64,000 nt of DNA, taken from Limosilactobacillus avistercoris. Lineage in GTDB: Bacteria; Bacillota; Bacilli; Lactobacillales; Lactobacillaceae. How positions within the stretch are numbered: the first letter of the stretch is position 1; every line of letters starts with the position of its first letter. This document shows, piece after piece, positions 1-8,193 of this stretch. The notes under the pieces are model-generated. The model saw nothing but the letters and a program-made list of their open reading frames with translations. It was not told where the DNA came from and did no database searches. Position numbers and translations under genes: made by a program. The DNA lies in assembly GCF_014836425.1 (NCBI RefSeq), contig NZ_JACSQW010000005.1:36739-100738 (forward strand), in the 5' to 3' direction.

Positions 1-948
1 AGGGCGAAGTCGTGTGCCATGGCAAACGGGACAAGTAGATGTATGGAAAAATTCATTAATCCGTTGTTGCGCCCGAGCACTCTTACTTGTTTTAGCAGAT
101 TCAAGAACCGCAGCATGGGCATTTTCATACAAGGCGTTAAAGTCATGAAAAACGCGTCCAGTACCTGAAACAAAGTCCATTTTATATTTTTTGCTGGGAC
201 CATTTAGCACGAAATCCTTCTCTTTTGCCGAGAGCTCCTTATATGGAACGTTAATTCGGACTCCAGCCTGCTCGGCAACTTGTGGCATAAAGTTCCGTCC
301 CGGAAGGTGCCAAGACGCCACTGCACCTTGGTCGATCGTCAGATTTTCATCACCGATTAACTTATCTTCATCTAATTCTCGAACACGTCCGGTTCCCTGA
401 CACCGTTGACAGGCACCATCAGAATTAAAAGCAAAGTCTTCAGCACTAAAAGCATAAAACTTAGTTCCACACTCTGGACAAGTTACTAATCCCATCTCAT
501 CACCAGATTTACTCATTGCTTGAGCAATTTTTAGACTTGGTTTTAACCGGTGGCCATTTGGGCAAACTGGAGAACCGAGACGGGAGAAAATCAAACGAAT
601 AACATTAAAAATCTCACTCATTGTTCCTACCGTTGCCCGTTCTGAAGGAACTGAAGGACGTTGATGAAGTACAAGTGCGGAGGGAATATGTTTAACACTG
701 TCAACCTGTGCTTGAGCACCAAGCTTAATGCGTCGCCGTGTGTAGGTTGACAGTGCCTCTAGATAGCGGCGTGAACCTTCTTCGTATAAGATTCCCATTG
801 CAAGTGAACTTTTCCCAGACCCTGATAAGCCAGAAATAGCCACAAATTGGTGCAATGGAATATTAACATTAATATTTTTTAAATTATGGACGCGGCCACC
901 CCGCACTTCAATTTCTGCGGGAATTGTTGTTGCTTTACTCTTATCCAA
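1..948 (-). CDS. UvrA-like ABC ATPase (UvrA2/drug-resistance type), C-terminus beyond window
   Basis: This is the N-terminal 316 codons of a UvrA-family ATPase; the rest lies beyond base 1. Counting from the TTG at 948, a Walker A GLSGSGKSS sits at residues 40-48, followed by the UvrA signature region and a zinc-finger segment (CxxCG, then CQRCQGTG). Only about 45 residues separate the first Cys pair from the FAFNSDGAC segment. The UvrB-binding insertion of true UvrA is therefore missing, which fits the UvrA2 paralogues linked to drug tolerance rather than excision repair. An ATG at 990 overlaps crcB and lacks a ribosome site; the TTG at 948 follows AGAAGG at good spacing. It lies just downstream of two crcB genes, probably in one transcript. 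The exact paralogue class is inference. Confidence 0.85.
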   Translation of the reverse strand, partial: MDKSKATTIPAEIEVRGGRVHNLKNINVNIPLHQFVAISGLSGSGKSSLAMGILYEEGSRRYLEALSTYTRRRIKLGAQAQVDSVKHIPSALVLHQRPSVPSERATVGTMSEIFNVIRLIFSRLGSPVCPNGHRLKPSLKIAQAMSKSGDEMGLVTCPECGTKFYAFSAEDFAFNSDGACQRCQGTGRVRELDEDKLIGDENLTIDQGAVASWHLPGRNFMPQVAEQAGVRINVPYKELSAKEKDFVLNGPSKKYKMDFVSGTGRVFHDFNALYENAHAAVLESAKTSKSARAQQRINEFFHTSTCPVCHGTRLRP

Positions 949-968
949 AAAAATACCTTCTTTCTTAG

Positions 969-1307
969 CTAAAGGTGCAATGCGATCCATGCTAGACAAA
1001 GTCCACCAAAATAAGTTAGGCAGCCGTAAAATAGCAAACTTTTCCATTGGCGTTCATTATACATAGTAATTAATTCAGTATTTAATGTTGAAAAAGTAGT
1101 ATATCCACCTAGAAAGCCTGTTTCCCAAAAGAGCATGGTAAATTGACCACTTGGAAAATTATGAATTAATAATCCTAAGCAAAACGCTCCAGTAAGGTTA
1201 ATAAATAGTGTTGCCAATGGCCAATCAATTCGCGCTTTCTTCCAAAGGTAAGTAAATAGGTAGCGTAAAAGTGCCCCACAAGAAGCACCAAGACCAACTA
1301 AAATCAT
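969..1307 (-). CDS. crcB: Fluoride channel subunit CrcB/Fluc (second of pair)
   Basis: This 112-residue, four-helix membrane protein has the CrcB hallmarks: an N-terminal Gly-rich helix ending in ALLRY, an Asn-rich second helix (LFINLTGA) and the GFLGGYTTFSTL motif that lines the fluoride pore. Fluc channels act as dual-topology dimers that export fluoride. In many lactobacilli two diverged copies probably form an obligate heterodimer, which would explain the tandem here. Its start codon abuts the stop of the upstream copy, so the two are translationally coupled. No crcB-type fluoride riboswitch could be recognised ahead of the pair. Confidence 0.93.
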   Translation of the reverse strand: MILVGLGASCGALLRYLFTYLWKKARIDWPLATLFINLTGAFCLGLLIHNFPSGQFTMLFWETGFLGGYTTFSTLNTELITMYNERQWKSLLFYGCLTYFGGLCLAWIALHL

Positions 1308-1682
1308 CTATTCGTCCTCCATTTCAACTAGTAATTTAGCTAGGAGGTAACCAATTAATGCTGCAGAAAAACCGCCCAAAAGACTAACAAGGAAAAAACC
1401 ACTACCAATTAAAAAATTAGTCTTTGCTAAGTTGATAACGCTAGTCGTAAAGGAGGAAAAGGTTGTGAATGCGCCAATTAATCCTGTTCCTAAGCCTAAG
1501 TTCAACCACCCTGCTAAAAGATCCCGTTCGATTACATAGTAGGTTAGAAATGACAATAAGAAGCAGCCGATTAGATTAGCAATCAAGATTCCCCATTCAT
1601 TTAAATTAGTGCTGAATAAATAGCGGAAGATCCCACCAAAAAATGCAAAGCCAGCAACAGCAATTAGATTTTTAATTTTCAT
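1308..1682 (-). CDS. crcB: Fluoride channel subunit CrcB/Fluc (first of pair)
   Basis: A 124-residue, four-helix protein with the Fluc signatures FGGIFRYLF, LIANLIGCF and GLIGAFTTFSSF. It is the promoter-proximal member of the pair; the ribosome site GGGGGATGAATTAAAATG fits this start. The C-terminus ends in an acidic tail (VEMEDE) absent from its partner. The two proteins are similar only in the core motifs, as expected for subunits of an asymmetric heterodimer. The gene is divergent from the VOC protein at 1791 and shares a roughly 100-base intergenic region with it. Confidence 0.93.
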   Translation of the reverse strand: MKIKNLIAVAGFAFFGGIFRYLFSTNLNEWGILIANLIGCFLLSFLTYYVIERDLLAGWLNLGLGTGLIGAFTTFSSFTTSVINLAKTNFLIGSGFFLVSLLGGFSAALIGYLLAKLLVEMEDE

Positions 1683-1734
1683 TTTAATTCATCCCCCTAT
1701 TTACACCAATCGATTTTACGCTTTGGATTACCGT

Positions 1735-1764
1735 TTGCCAATTTAAATCCCAACATCGTATAAT
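1735..1764 (+). promoter_or_regulatory. Sigma-70 type promoter for the VOC gene
   Basis: A TTGCCA (-35, 1735-1740) and a perfect TATAAT (-10, 1759-1764) are separated by 18 bases and lie 27 bases before the ATG at 1791. Confidence 0.75.
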
Positions 1765-1790
1765 AATAGCCGAGAAAAGAGGAATTAATT

Positions 1791-2183
1791 ATGAAAATGC
1801 GAAGAATCGACCATGTTGTCTTGACCGTTAGTAACCTTGAAGAATCAATGCGTTTCTACCATGAAGTATTTGATATGCCAGTAATCGATCAACAAAGTAA
1901 TGATAGTGTAATTACTTTACGGTGTGGTCACCAATTAATCCGTCTTCAAAAGGCTGATCGACCAACTAATTTGGTAGCCCAACGTCCAACTGTTGGATCC
2001 GCCGATCTTTGCCTTGTTGCTGGTGATAAGGTTGATGACATTATGCATCACTTTAATAGTTACTATGTTGATGTTGTTGAAGGGCCGATAGAAAAACATG
2101 GGTCTGAGGGAGCAATGACTTCCATCTATGTTCACGATCCGGACAAGAATTTAATTGAAGTTGCGGTTTACGCAAATAAATAG
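1791..2183 (+). CDS. VOC-superfamily (glyoxalase/bleomycin-resistance fold) protein
   Basis: A 130-residue single-domain protein starting IDHVVLTVSNLEESMRFYHEVF, with paired beta-alpha-beta-beta-beta modules and a closing YVHDPDKNLIEVAVY. The His of DHVVL, a second His near HQLIRLQ and the Glu of LIEV are the usual metal ligands of VOC enzymes. It resembles the small cytosolic VOC proteins annotated as virulence or glyoxalase-like; the substrate cannot be read from sequence. It has its own promoter, a clear AGAGGAATT ribosome site and a downstream hairpin, so it is monocistronic. Confidence 0.85.
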   Translation: MKMRRIDHVVLTVSNLEESMRFYHEVFDMPVIDQQSNDSVITLRCGHQLIRLQKADRPTNLVAQRPTVGSADLCLVAGDKVDDIMHHFNSYYVDVVEGPIEKHGSEGAMTSIYVHDPDKNLIEVAVYANK

Positions 2184-2209
2184 AAGAAGTTGAGAATTAC
2201 ATAATACAC

Positions 2210-2255
2210 AAAAAGTCTTCAATATTCAGGGAAACCGAATACTGGAGGCCTTTTT
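2210..2255. terminator. Bidirectional terminator
   Basis: Arms 2210-2230 and 2235-2255 form a stem of about 20 bp around a GAAA loop, with A/T runs on both sides. It can serve the VOC gene (+) and the ydcF-like gene (-). Confidence 0.8.
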
Positions 2256-2311
2256 ATGCTTCTAGGAGAGCTCAGCGGCTAATTTCGTATTGAAAAACAA
2301 ACTACTTCTTT

Positions 2312-3262
2312 TTAGTATCGCCAAAGTTCACCAATAATAATTACTATAATCAATAACCCGAGCCAACTTCGGTAATGGTCACGAAGAATCCCTAAATAGT
2401 CCCGAATCACAGTTAATGATTGAAATTTCCATGGTGTCCTACTAGGGCTTAGCGACCATTTTAAGCCTAGTCTCCGTAAATAGCTTTTGGTCCGTAATAC
2501 ATGAAAAGAACTAGTAACCACTACTACCTTTTGTTTCGGTTTAATCCGGCTTTGAAGCAACTTTTGACAATTTTGAAGGTTAGCCCACGTATTTTTTGCT
2601 TGTTCCTCTAATAATATTTTATTCTTAGGGATACCATGACTTATTAAGTAATCTGCCATTGCTTGTGCTTCCGATAATTGTGCTCCATGTAAAAGACCAC
2701 CAGTAACAATAATGGTTGATTTATCATTTAATTGCCAACAGGAAATTGCTTGCTGTAAACGTGCCGCTAAGACTGGGGGAACTTTTTCGTGGCGTAAACC
2801 GGCACCAAGGACTATAAAATAATCCGCATTAACTGGCTTTGAAAACACTTGAAGGATAATTGTAGATCCCCAGAAAATCAATAAGCCCAATGTAGTAATA
2901 CCGTTAACTACCCGCGCACAAAAAATAACTTGTTGTCCAAACCAAGAGAATTGTTCAGCAGGTTTAAACAATAGTGGAAGCCAAAAGACGAGATTAAGAA
3001 GGATTAAAGCAAAGGCCTTGTAATTATCCCTAACTAACCGACTTTCTTTGGAAAAGCGCCGAATTAAAACAATGCTAATTAGTTCTAACCATGTCAGGAG
3101 ACTAGCTGTCCCTAAACTAATTGCCGTTATTTTCTCTGGATAACAAATCTGACCACCAATTAAGATTAATAATATTCCAGTCCAGCAGAGAGCCCATTCA
3201 TTCTTTTTCGGTAATGGCCACCATAAAAGGATAATTAACAATGCAAATGCAAAGATAATCAT
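2312..3262 (-). CDS. YdcF/SanA-like DUF218 membrane protein
   Basis: A 316-residue protein with four N-terminal hydrophobic segments (about 1-140) and a C-terminal DUF218 domain: YFIVLGAGLR, IIVTGGLLHGAQLSEAQAM, the Asn-Thr motif QAKNTWANLQNC and VVVTSSFHVLR. DUF218 proteins such as SanA, ElyC and YdcF are tied to envelope integrity, but the reaction is not established. A final hydrophobic stretch lies near the C-terminus. The start ATG overlaps the upstream aarF-like stop by four bases, showing translational coupling. A hairpin downstream ends the transcript. Confidence 0.85.
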   Translation of the reverse strand: MIIFAFALLIILLWWPLPKKNEWALCWTGILLILIGGQICYPEKITAISLGTASLLTWLELISIVLIRRFSKESRLVRDNYKAFALILLNLVFWLPLLFKPAEQFSWFGQQVIFCARVVNGITTLGLLIFWGSTIILQVFSKPVNADYFIVLGAGLRHEKVPPVLAARLQQAISCWQLNDKSTIIVTGGLLHGAQLSEAQAMADYLISHGIPKNKILLEEQAKNTWANLQNCQKLLQSRIKPKQKVVVVTSSFHVLRTKSYLRRLGLKWSLSPSRTPWKFQSLTVIRDYLGILRDHYRSWLGLLIIVIIIGELWRY

Positions 3263-5028
3263 TTCTTACCGTACTCCTTTTTCCGCCGGCGATGTTTTCG
3301 GTACCGTTGAAGCAATTCACTAATTGCCATTGCTACTATGATAATAATTGCTAATGAGTAACCTAAAACACCAAGACGATAAATGTGGGGATGATCGGAG
3401 CTTCCCTCTACCAACAAAGAAGAACCAACAATTATTGCTGCCAAAATAATTGCAACAATAATCCGGTTAACAATTCGGCTAACCCATTTCAATAATTGGT
3501 CCTGATCAGAATAATGGAAATTAATTCGTGCATCCCCACCACCGACAGCGTCAAAGAAGGTATTTAACTTTCCGGGCATTTGAGTAATCGCTTTGACGGC
3601 GCGATAACTACTCCACAAACTATTATCTAACTGAGTCCGGAAATTAAAATGTTGCTTTAAGTATTGCTGACCAAATGGACGAGCAACTTCAAGCATTGAA
3701 AGGGATGGATCTAATTTAGCGATGATCGTTTCTAAAATACCAAAAGCCCGAACTAGCATCGTTACTTGAGAATCAATTTGCAAGTTGTTATTTTGGCATA
3801 GTTGAACAATTTGGTAGAGCATCTTGGTAAAATTAATGTCTGCCAAGCCTGCATTTAAGTACGGACGTAAGAAACGGCCAAGATCACGATAAAATTTTTG
3901 CTCATCAAGGGGCCCGACTTGATCGCACATTGGAATAATTGATTGGCCAATTTCGTGAATGTCCTGTGAATTAATTGCTAACACAATTTTAGCGATCCCG
4001 TCCGCAGTTGATGGGGAAATCCGGCCCATCATTCCGAAGTCAATCCAAATAACCCGGTATGAGGGAAGTGCGACCTCTTTTTGATAACTAAAGTTAGTGT
4101 TACCGACTTGTTTTTCAACCTTTTTACTTACTTCAAACTGATCGTCCTGAGACTCAGATTTCGTTAATTTATGAATTAAAATATTTCCTGGATGCGGATC
4201 AGCTTGAAAGAAATGATCCACGAAGACCTGTTTAAGGAAGTTCTTTACTAAAGCTTGAGCGATCTCATGACGAATCGTTTGTTGTGCTTTTGCCCGTTTC
4301 GGATCTTCCTTATCCAGAGGTTCGTTTGCTAAATGCTTGATACTCTTCCCTGGCATGAATTCGTTAACTAAAATCTTGGGTGCACAATATTCAAAATATA
4401 CTTTAGGAACCCGAATGATTGACTGTCTATTATTAAGTCGGTAAAATTCAATACCATTTTTTGCTTCCTGGATTGTATCAATTTCACTTTTTAATGAGCT
4501 ACTTAATGCATTAAAAATCTTAACCGGATCGACAACCGTAATCCCTGTTGGAACGTATTTTAATAATTCGACAGCGCGCTTCAATAGTGTCAAATCGGTA
4601 TCTACTAATTTTGTGACGTCAGGGTGCTGGATCTTAACTACTACAGGTGTTCCGTCTTTTAACTCTGCATGGTGAACCTGCCCAATTGAAGCTGAAGCAA
4701 ATGCCTTCTCATCAAAGCTTTTAAATACTTCACTGATTTTCTTTCCGGTTTCTGTTTCAAATGTTGCTTTTACACTTGCAAAATCATCAGCTGGTACATC
4801 ATCTTGTAGCTTACGAAAAGCTTTAATATACTCAGGGCTAACTAGATCTGAACGTGTAGAAAGAATTTGTCCCATCTTAATAAAGGTTGGACCAAGTTCT
4901 TCTAGTGCTTGGCACACTTCCTCTGGATTTTTTTGATGATAGAAATTACTGAGGAAATGGTACTCACGCATGATCCTCATAATCCGGCGAAGACGTTTAC
5001 CAGGAGATGCTACTGTTTCTTCAACCAT
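3259..5028 (-). CDS. AarF/ABC1/UbiB-family atypical kinase
   Basis: A 589-residue member of the ABC1/UbiB family. It shows the KxGQ motif (FIKMGQILSTRSDL), the Ala-rich loop ASASIGQV, the lysine VVVKIQHP, the catalytic loop ADPHPGNILI, the metal-binding WIDFGMMGRI and two C-terminal transmembrane helices (about 520-575). UbiB proteins are ATPases linked to isoprenoid-lipid metabolism or extraction, but lactobacilli of this kind do not make ubiquinone, so the substrate is unknown. It starts seven bases after a CopY-like repressor and is coupled to the ydcF-like gene, suggesting a three-gene operon. Confidence 0.88.
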   Translation of the reverse strand: MVEETVASPGKRLRRIMRIMREYHFLSNFYHQKNPEEVCQALEELGPTFIKMGQILSTRSDLVSPEYIKAFRKLQDDVPADDFASVKATFETETGKKISEVFKSFDEKAFASASIGQVHHAELKDGTPVVVKIQHPDVTKLVDTDLTLLKRAVELLKYVPTGITVVDPVKIFNALSSSLKSEIDTIQEAKNGIEFYRLNNRQSIIRVPKVYFEYCAPKILVNEFMPGKSIKHLANEPLDKEDPKRAKAQQTIRHEIAQALVKNFLKQVFVDHFFQADPHPGNILIHKLTKSESQDDQFEVSKKVEKQVGNTNFSYQKEVALPSYRVIWIDFGMMGRISPSTADGIAKIVLAINSQDIHEIGQSIIPMCDQVGPLDEQKFYRDLGRFLRPYLNAGLADINFTKMLYQIVQLCQNNNLQIDSQVTMLVRAFGILETIIAKLDPSLSMLEVARPFGQQYLKQHFNFRTQLDNSLWSSYRAVKAITQMPGKLNTFFDAVGGGDARINFHYSDQDQLLKWVSRIVNRIIVAIILAAIIVGSSLLVEGSSDHPHIYRLGVLGYSLAIIIIVAMAISELLQRYRKHRRRKKEYGKK

Positions 5029-5034
5029 TAGTAA

Positions 5035-5472
5035 TTAACCCCTTTTACAATTCATTTCCATTCCGGGAACACAGTTACATTCAACTACTTCAGGAGCTGT
5101 TTCCTTTTTCTTAGCCAACAACGTTTGAAGCTGGTCAATATCATTTTGGCTAAGGTTAACATCTTCTATTACATGTTTTAAGGTTGCCCCAACATGCATT
5201 TCACAAATACTGTTAAAGAGATGGTCAGCAGCCTCGTTCATGGTAATTTGTTCCTTAATCAATGGTGTATAGATAAAGCCACGGCCTTGTCGAGTTGTTT
5301 CCAAGGCCCCCTTTTCAACTAACCGCCGGAGTAAGGTCTTAATTGTTGCTGGTTTCCAATCAACCTTTTGCTGGAGCAGTGCGATTACCTGAGTACTGGT
5401 CGATTTCCCTAGTGTCCAAATAATTCGCATTACCTGCCACTCTGCTGGTGTAATATCTGTTTTCTCTTCCAT
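5035..5472 (-). CDS. copY: CopY/BlaI-type transcriptional repressor
   Basis: A 145-residue winged-helix repressor of the BlaI/MecI/CopY family: N-terminal TPAEWQVMRIIWTLG, recognition helix WKPATIKTLLRRLVEKG and a wing with TTRQGRGFIYTP. The C-terminal tail ECNCVPGMEMNCKRG has a CxC followed by one further Cys. Copper repressors normally end with two CxC pairs, so metal sensing may be altered. No copper ATPase or chaperone lies nearby; instead it leads an operon with an AarF kinase. A near-match to the cop box lies just upstream. The family is certain, the effector is not. Confidence 0.85.
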   Translation of the reverse strand: MEEKTDITPAEWQVMRIIWTLGKSTSTQVIALLQQKVDWKPATIKTLLRRLVEKGALETTRQGRGFIYTPLIKEQITMNEAADHLFNSICEMHVGATLKHVIEDVNLSQNDIDQLQTLLAKKKETAPEVVECNCVPGMEMNCKRG

Positions 5473-5495
5473 GAACTCACCTCATTTTAAAATCT

Positions 5496-5505
5496 ACACC
5501 TGTCA
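5496..5505. promoter_or_regulatory. Candidate cop-box operator
   Basis: TACACCTGTC matches nine of ten bases of the CopY operator TACANNTGTA and sits 24 bases upstream of the copY-like start. Autoregulation is inferred. Confidence 0.4.
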
Positions 5506-5620
5506 ATCAAGGGCGTCAAACGATTTCAGAATTAATTCAAATAATCATTGTAGCCTGTATTAAGACCTGCTAAACTACTGCTTTAGTTATCATAAATTTT
5601 ACAAAAAGGAGTCGATGTTC

Positions 5621-6985
5621 TTGACTGACCAGCGAATTAGGCATGCCCTAATTATAATGGTTTTTGGAACTTTTTTTGGGATTCTTTGCTCAACCTTAAT
5701 GAATATTGCGTTACCAACCTTCATGGCGGTCTTTCATATTAGCGAAGCCCATGTTCAGTGGGTTACGAACGGCTATATGCTGGTAAATGCACTGATGATC
5801 CCAGTTAGTTCTTATCTCATCAAAAGGTTTTCGTTTAAATGGTTATTTATCTTTTTTACGGGAATCTTTCTTTGTGGAACAATTATTGGTGGATTAGCAA
5901 ATTCCTTTAATCTTTTAGTAATTGCCCGGATGATTCAGGCAATTGGTGCCGGAATGATGATGCCACTAGTTAATGTGCTAGCAATTCGATATGCGCTTCC
6001 CGGTAAAAAAGGACGGATAATGGGAATTATCGGTTTGGCATTTAACTGTGCACCTATTCTTGGGCCGGCAGTGTCAGGCTTTATGCTTGATTATCTTTCA
6101 TGGCGGTACTTGTTTATTTTAATCATTCCATTTGCGGTCATTACCTTACTCTTATCGCTATGGATGCTCCCATACATTCCTCATAACGAGTTCCCCCAAT
6201 TTAATAGTTTTGGTTTTACAATAATTACAATTGGTTTATGGGCACTATTGATGGGGCTCTCCAATGTTTCGAGCTTTCCCCTCTTATCATTTAATGTTGG
6301 GGGAATGACAATTATTGGTTTGGCATTTATTATTCTTTTCTATATTAACCAACGTAAGAGTAGTCATCCACTAATTAACCTTGGTGTTTTTGAACATCGG
6401 CAATTTCTCTTGGCAACGGTAATTAATATGTTAATTACGGCTACGATGTATGGTAATGCGATCCTAATTCCTCTTCTGGTACAAATCGTTCTTGGTGAAA
6501 GTACGGTGATTTCAGCGATTGCCATTCTTCCAGGTGCCATTCTTACTGGATTATTGTCAACTACCAGTGGGAGATTCTATGATCGCTACCCAATTCAATG
6601 GCTTGTCGGTGCTGGGCTTTTGATTGATATTATTGGGACAACAGGCCAAGCAATGATTGGTGCCCGAAGTTCGGTAATAATCATTACCGTCTTTCAGACC
6701 GTTCGGCAGTTTGGTCTAGTTACAATGTTAATTCCCTTGCAAACACAGGCGCTCTCCCTTTTACCAAACGAAATTGTTCCCGATGCGGTAGCTTGTTTCA
6801 ATACCCTTCGGCAAATTGCGGCTGCGTTTGGAACTGCCCTCATCGTTTCAGTTGTTGGGATTGTTAACCACCTTGTTCACAGTTCAACATCCCATTTAGG
6901 AATTCAATCCGGATTTGCCTTTTGTTTAGTCCTCCTCCTACTATCACTTGTTTTAAGTAGAAAACTATATCATAAGATAAAATAA
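5621..6985 (+). CDS. MFS multidrug exporter, DHA2 (EmrB/LmrB-like) family
   Basis: A membrane protein of about 454 residues with roughly 12-14 hydrophobic helices, the motif C-like GPAVSGFMLDYLSWRYLF and the Gly/Pro-rich helix PLVNVLAIRY of drug:H+ antiporters. The TTG at 5621 is preferred to the ATG at 5615 because AAAGGAG ends nine bases before the TTG but only three before the ATG; the difference is two residues. It is divergent from the copY-like operon and ends at a strong hairpin. The drug or metabolite exported is unknown. Confidence 0.85.
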   Translation: MTDQRIRHALIIMVFGTFFGILCSTLMNIALPTFMAVFHISEAHVQWVTNGYMLVNALMIPVSSYLIKRFSFKWLFIFFTGIFLCGTIIGGLANSFNLLVIARMIQAIGAGMMMPLVNVLAIRYALPGKKGRIMGIIGLAFNCAPILGPAVSGFMLDYLSWRYLFILIIPFAVITLLLSLWMLPYIPHNEFPQFNSFGFTIITIGLWALLMGLSNVSSFPLLSFNVGGMTIIGLAFIILFYINQRKSSHPLINLGVFEHRQFLLATVINMLITATMYGNAILIPLLVQIVLGESTVISAIAILPGAILTGLLSTTSGRFYDRYPIQWLVGAGLLIDIIGTTGQAMIGARSSVIIITVFQTVRQFGLVTMLIPLQTQALSLLPNEIVPDAVACFNTLRQIAAAFGTALIVSVVGIVNHLVHSSTSHLGIQSGFAFCLVLLLLSLVLSRKLYHKIK

Positions 6986-6986
6986 A

Positions 6987-7028
6987 CGGTCAGCAACTTC
7001 ATTATTGAAGTATGTTGACCGCTTTTTT
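6987..7028. terminator. Terminator between the MFS gene and azlD
   Basis: An imperfect stem of about 14 bp (CGGTCAGCAACTTC with GAAGTATGTTGACCG) is followed by six T on the plus strand. It probably also ends azlCD transcripts. Confidence 0.8.
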
Positions 7029-7365
7029 AAAAAATAAAATTAACCAGAAGAATATAGCTGACCGTTCCTAATAGTAAAGACAGACTCATATTACGTTTCC
7101 AAAGGTGAACAATGACTGTAATAACGCTTGCAATAATTTCTGGTAAACCATAATTACCGCTCAAGAAATGGACATTGCGGAAACAATATACCACAAGCAT
7201 CCCCATGATTGCCGGTGGAAGGAATTTCCCTAATCCTTCAATAAACGGACTCAAGTCTTCCTTACCGTTTCGTTGGTGATCAAAGATGAGGAATGGCGTA
7301 AAGCGGTTAAAGAAGTTTGCTACGGCAGCAATTGCAATTGAAACAATTTGTTGAACAACCGACAT
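7027..7365 (-). CDS. azlD: AzlD branched-chain amino acid exporter subunit
   Basis: A 112-residue protein with four hydrophobic segments and the AzlD core ANFFNRFTPFLIF plus FLPPAIMGMLVVYC. AzlD is the small partner of AzlC in LIV-E type export of branched-chain amino acids or their analogues. It lies one base after the azlC remnant. Because azlC carries a stop codon (below), azlD may have no functional partner here. Confidence 0.88.
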   Translation of the reverse strand: MSVVQQIVSIAIAAVANFFNRFTPFLIFDHQRNGKEDLSPFIEGLGKFLPPAIMGMLVVYCFRNVHFLSGNYGLPEIIASVITVIVHLWKRNMSLSLLLGTVSYILLVNFIF

Positions 7366-7366
7366 C

Positions 7367-8062
7367 TTATTTTTCCTCCTTTGCCCGTCGTTTTGTTAGG
7401 TAGTAATATTCAACGACTAGAAGAAGTAGTGTTACTACTAAGAAGCAGGTTTTACCGACTAATAACAAACTAATAATCGTAATCAGCACTCCACTAATTG
7501 AACTAATATGGCTGTCTTCCTTAAGAAATTGATCTAGTGCTAAAACAATAAAGAGGGCAGTCATTACAAAATCAAGTCCTTTAATCTGGATTTGAAGGAG
7601 GCTTCCAAGAAATCCCCCAAGGAAAGCTCCAAGGACCCAATAACCCCAATCAAGAAGAGTGATCCAAGTATTAACTTTAACCTGACTCATCCCCTCTGGA
7701 ATCTCGGTGTAATAGTTAAGCACAAAGGTTTCGTCCGTCAGACCAAAGATTAATAACCATTTTCGCCAACCGGCGTGACGATATTACTTCAACATTGATA
7801 AAGCATAAAATGATTGACGAAAGCCAACCACTAAAGTAATTAAGAGAACATTCAACGGATTAAAGTGTTGAACTAGCATATTGGCAATCACGAATTCAAC
7901 CGAGCCACCATAAATTGTTAAGGCCATTAGTGTTGGATACCAAAAAGAAAAACCAAGGTTATGCATGTAAAGGCCATACCCAAGTCCTAATGTTACATAA
8001 CCAAATAATACCGGAATTGATCGTTGTAATGCGAACCGAAATTCTCCCTGCATCATTTTCAT
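7367..8062 (-). pseudogene. azlC: AzlC large exporter subunit interrupted by an in-frame TAA
   Basis: One reading frame from 8062 to 7367 encodes a complete 231-residue AzlC, except for a TAA at 7784-7786 (codon 93). The 92 residues upstream hold the N-terminal half (FGYVTLGLGYGLYMHN, TIYGGSVEF). Reading past the stop gives YRHAGWRKWLLIFGLTDETF, the conserved AzlC mid-region, and continues without a shift to the normal C-terminus. A single substitution (for example AAA or GAA to TAA) explains the break. It could be a true nonsense mutation, readthrough or a base-calling error; the two halves are otherwise well conserved. Confidence 0.85.
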
Positions 8063-8152
8063 AAGCTACTCCCCAATTAGTTTTATTTATTCTTAATAAG
8101 AACTAAATTCACAATTCATATTGTATCATTTAAGAGCACTTATATATATGAC

Positions 8153-8182
8153 AAAAGCACGCTCCCGTTAAGGACACGTGCT
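8153..8182 (-). terminator. Terminator of the NAD(P)-binding pseudogene
   Basis: On the minus strand AAGCACGTGTCC pairs with GGGAGCGTGCTT around a short loop and is followed by TTTTGT. Confidence 0.65.
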
Positions 8183-8193
8183 TCAATCAAAAC

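Noticed and set aside
1683..1790. Fluoride riboswitch ahead of crcB
   Set aside because: The conserved core expected for the crcB motif is not recognisable on the minus strand.
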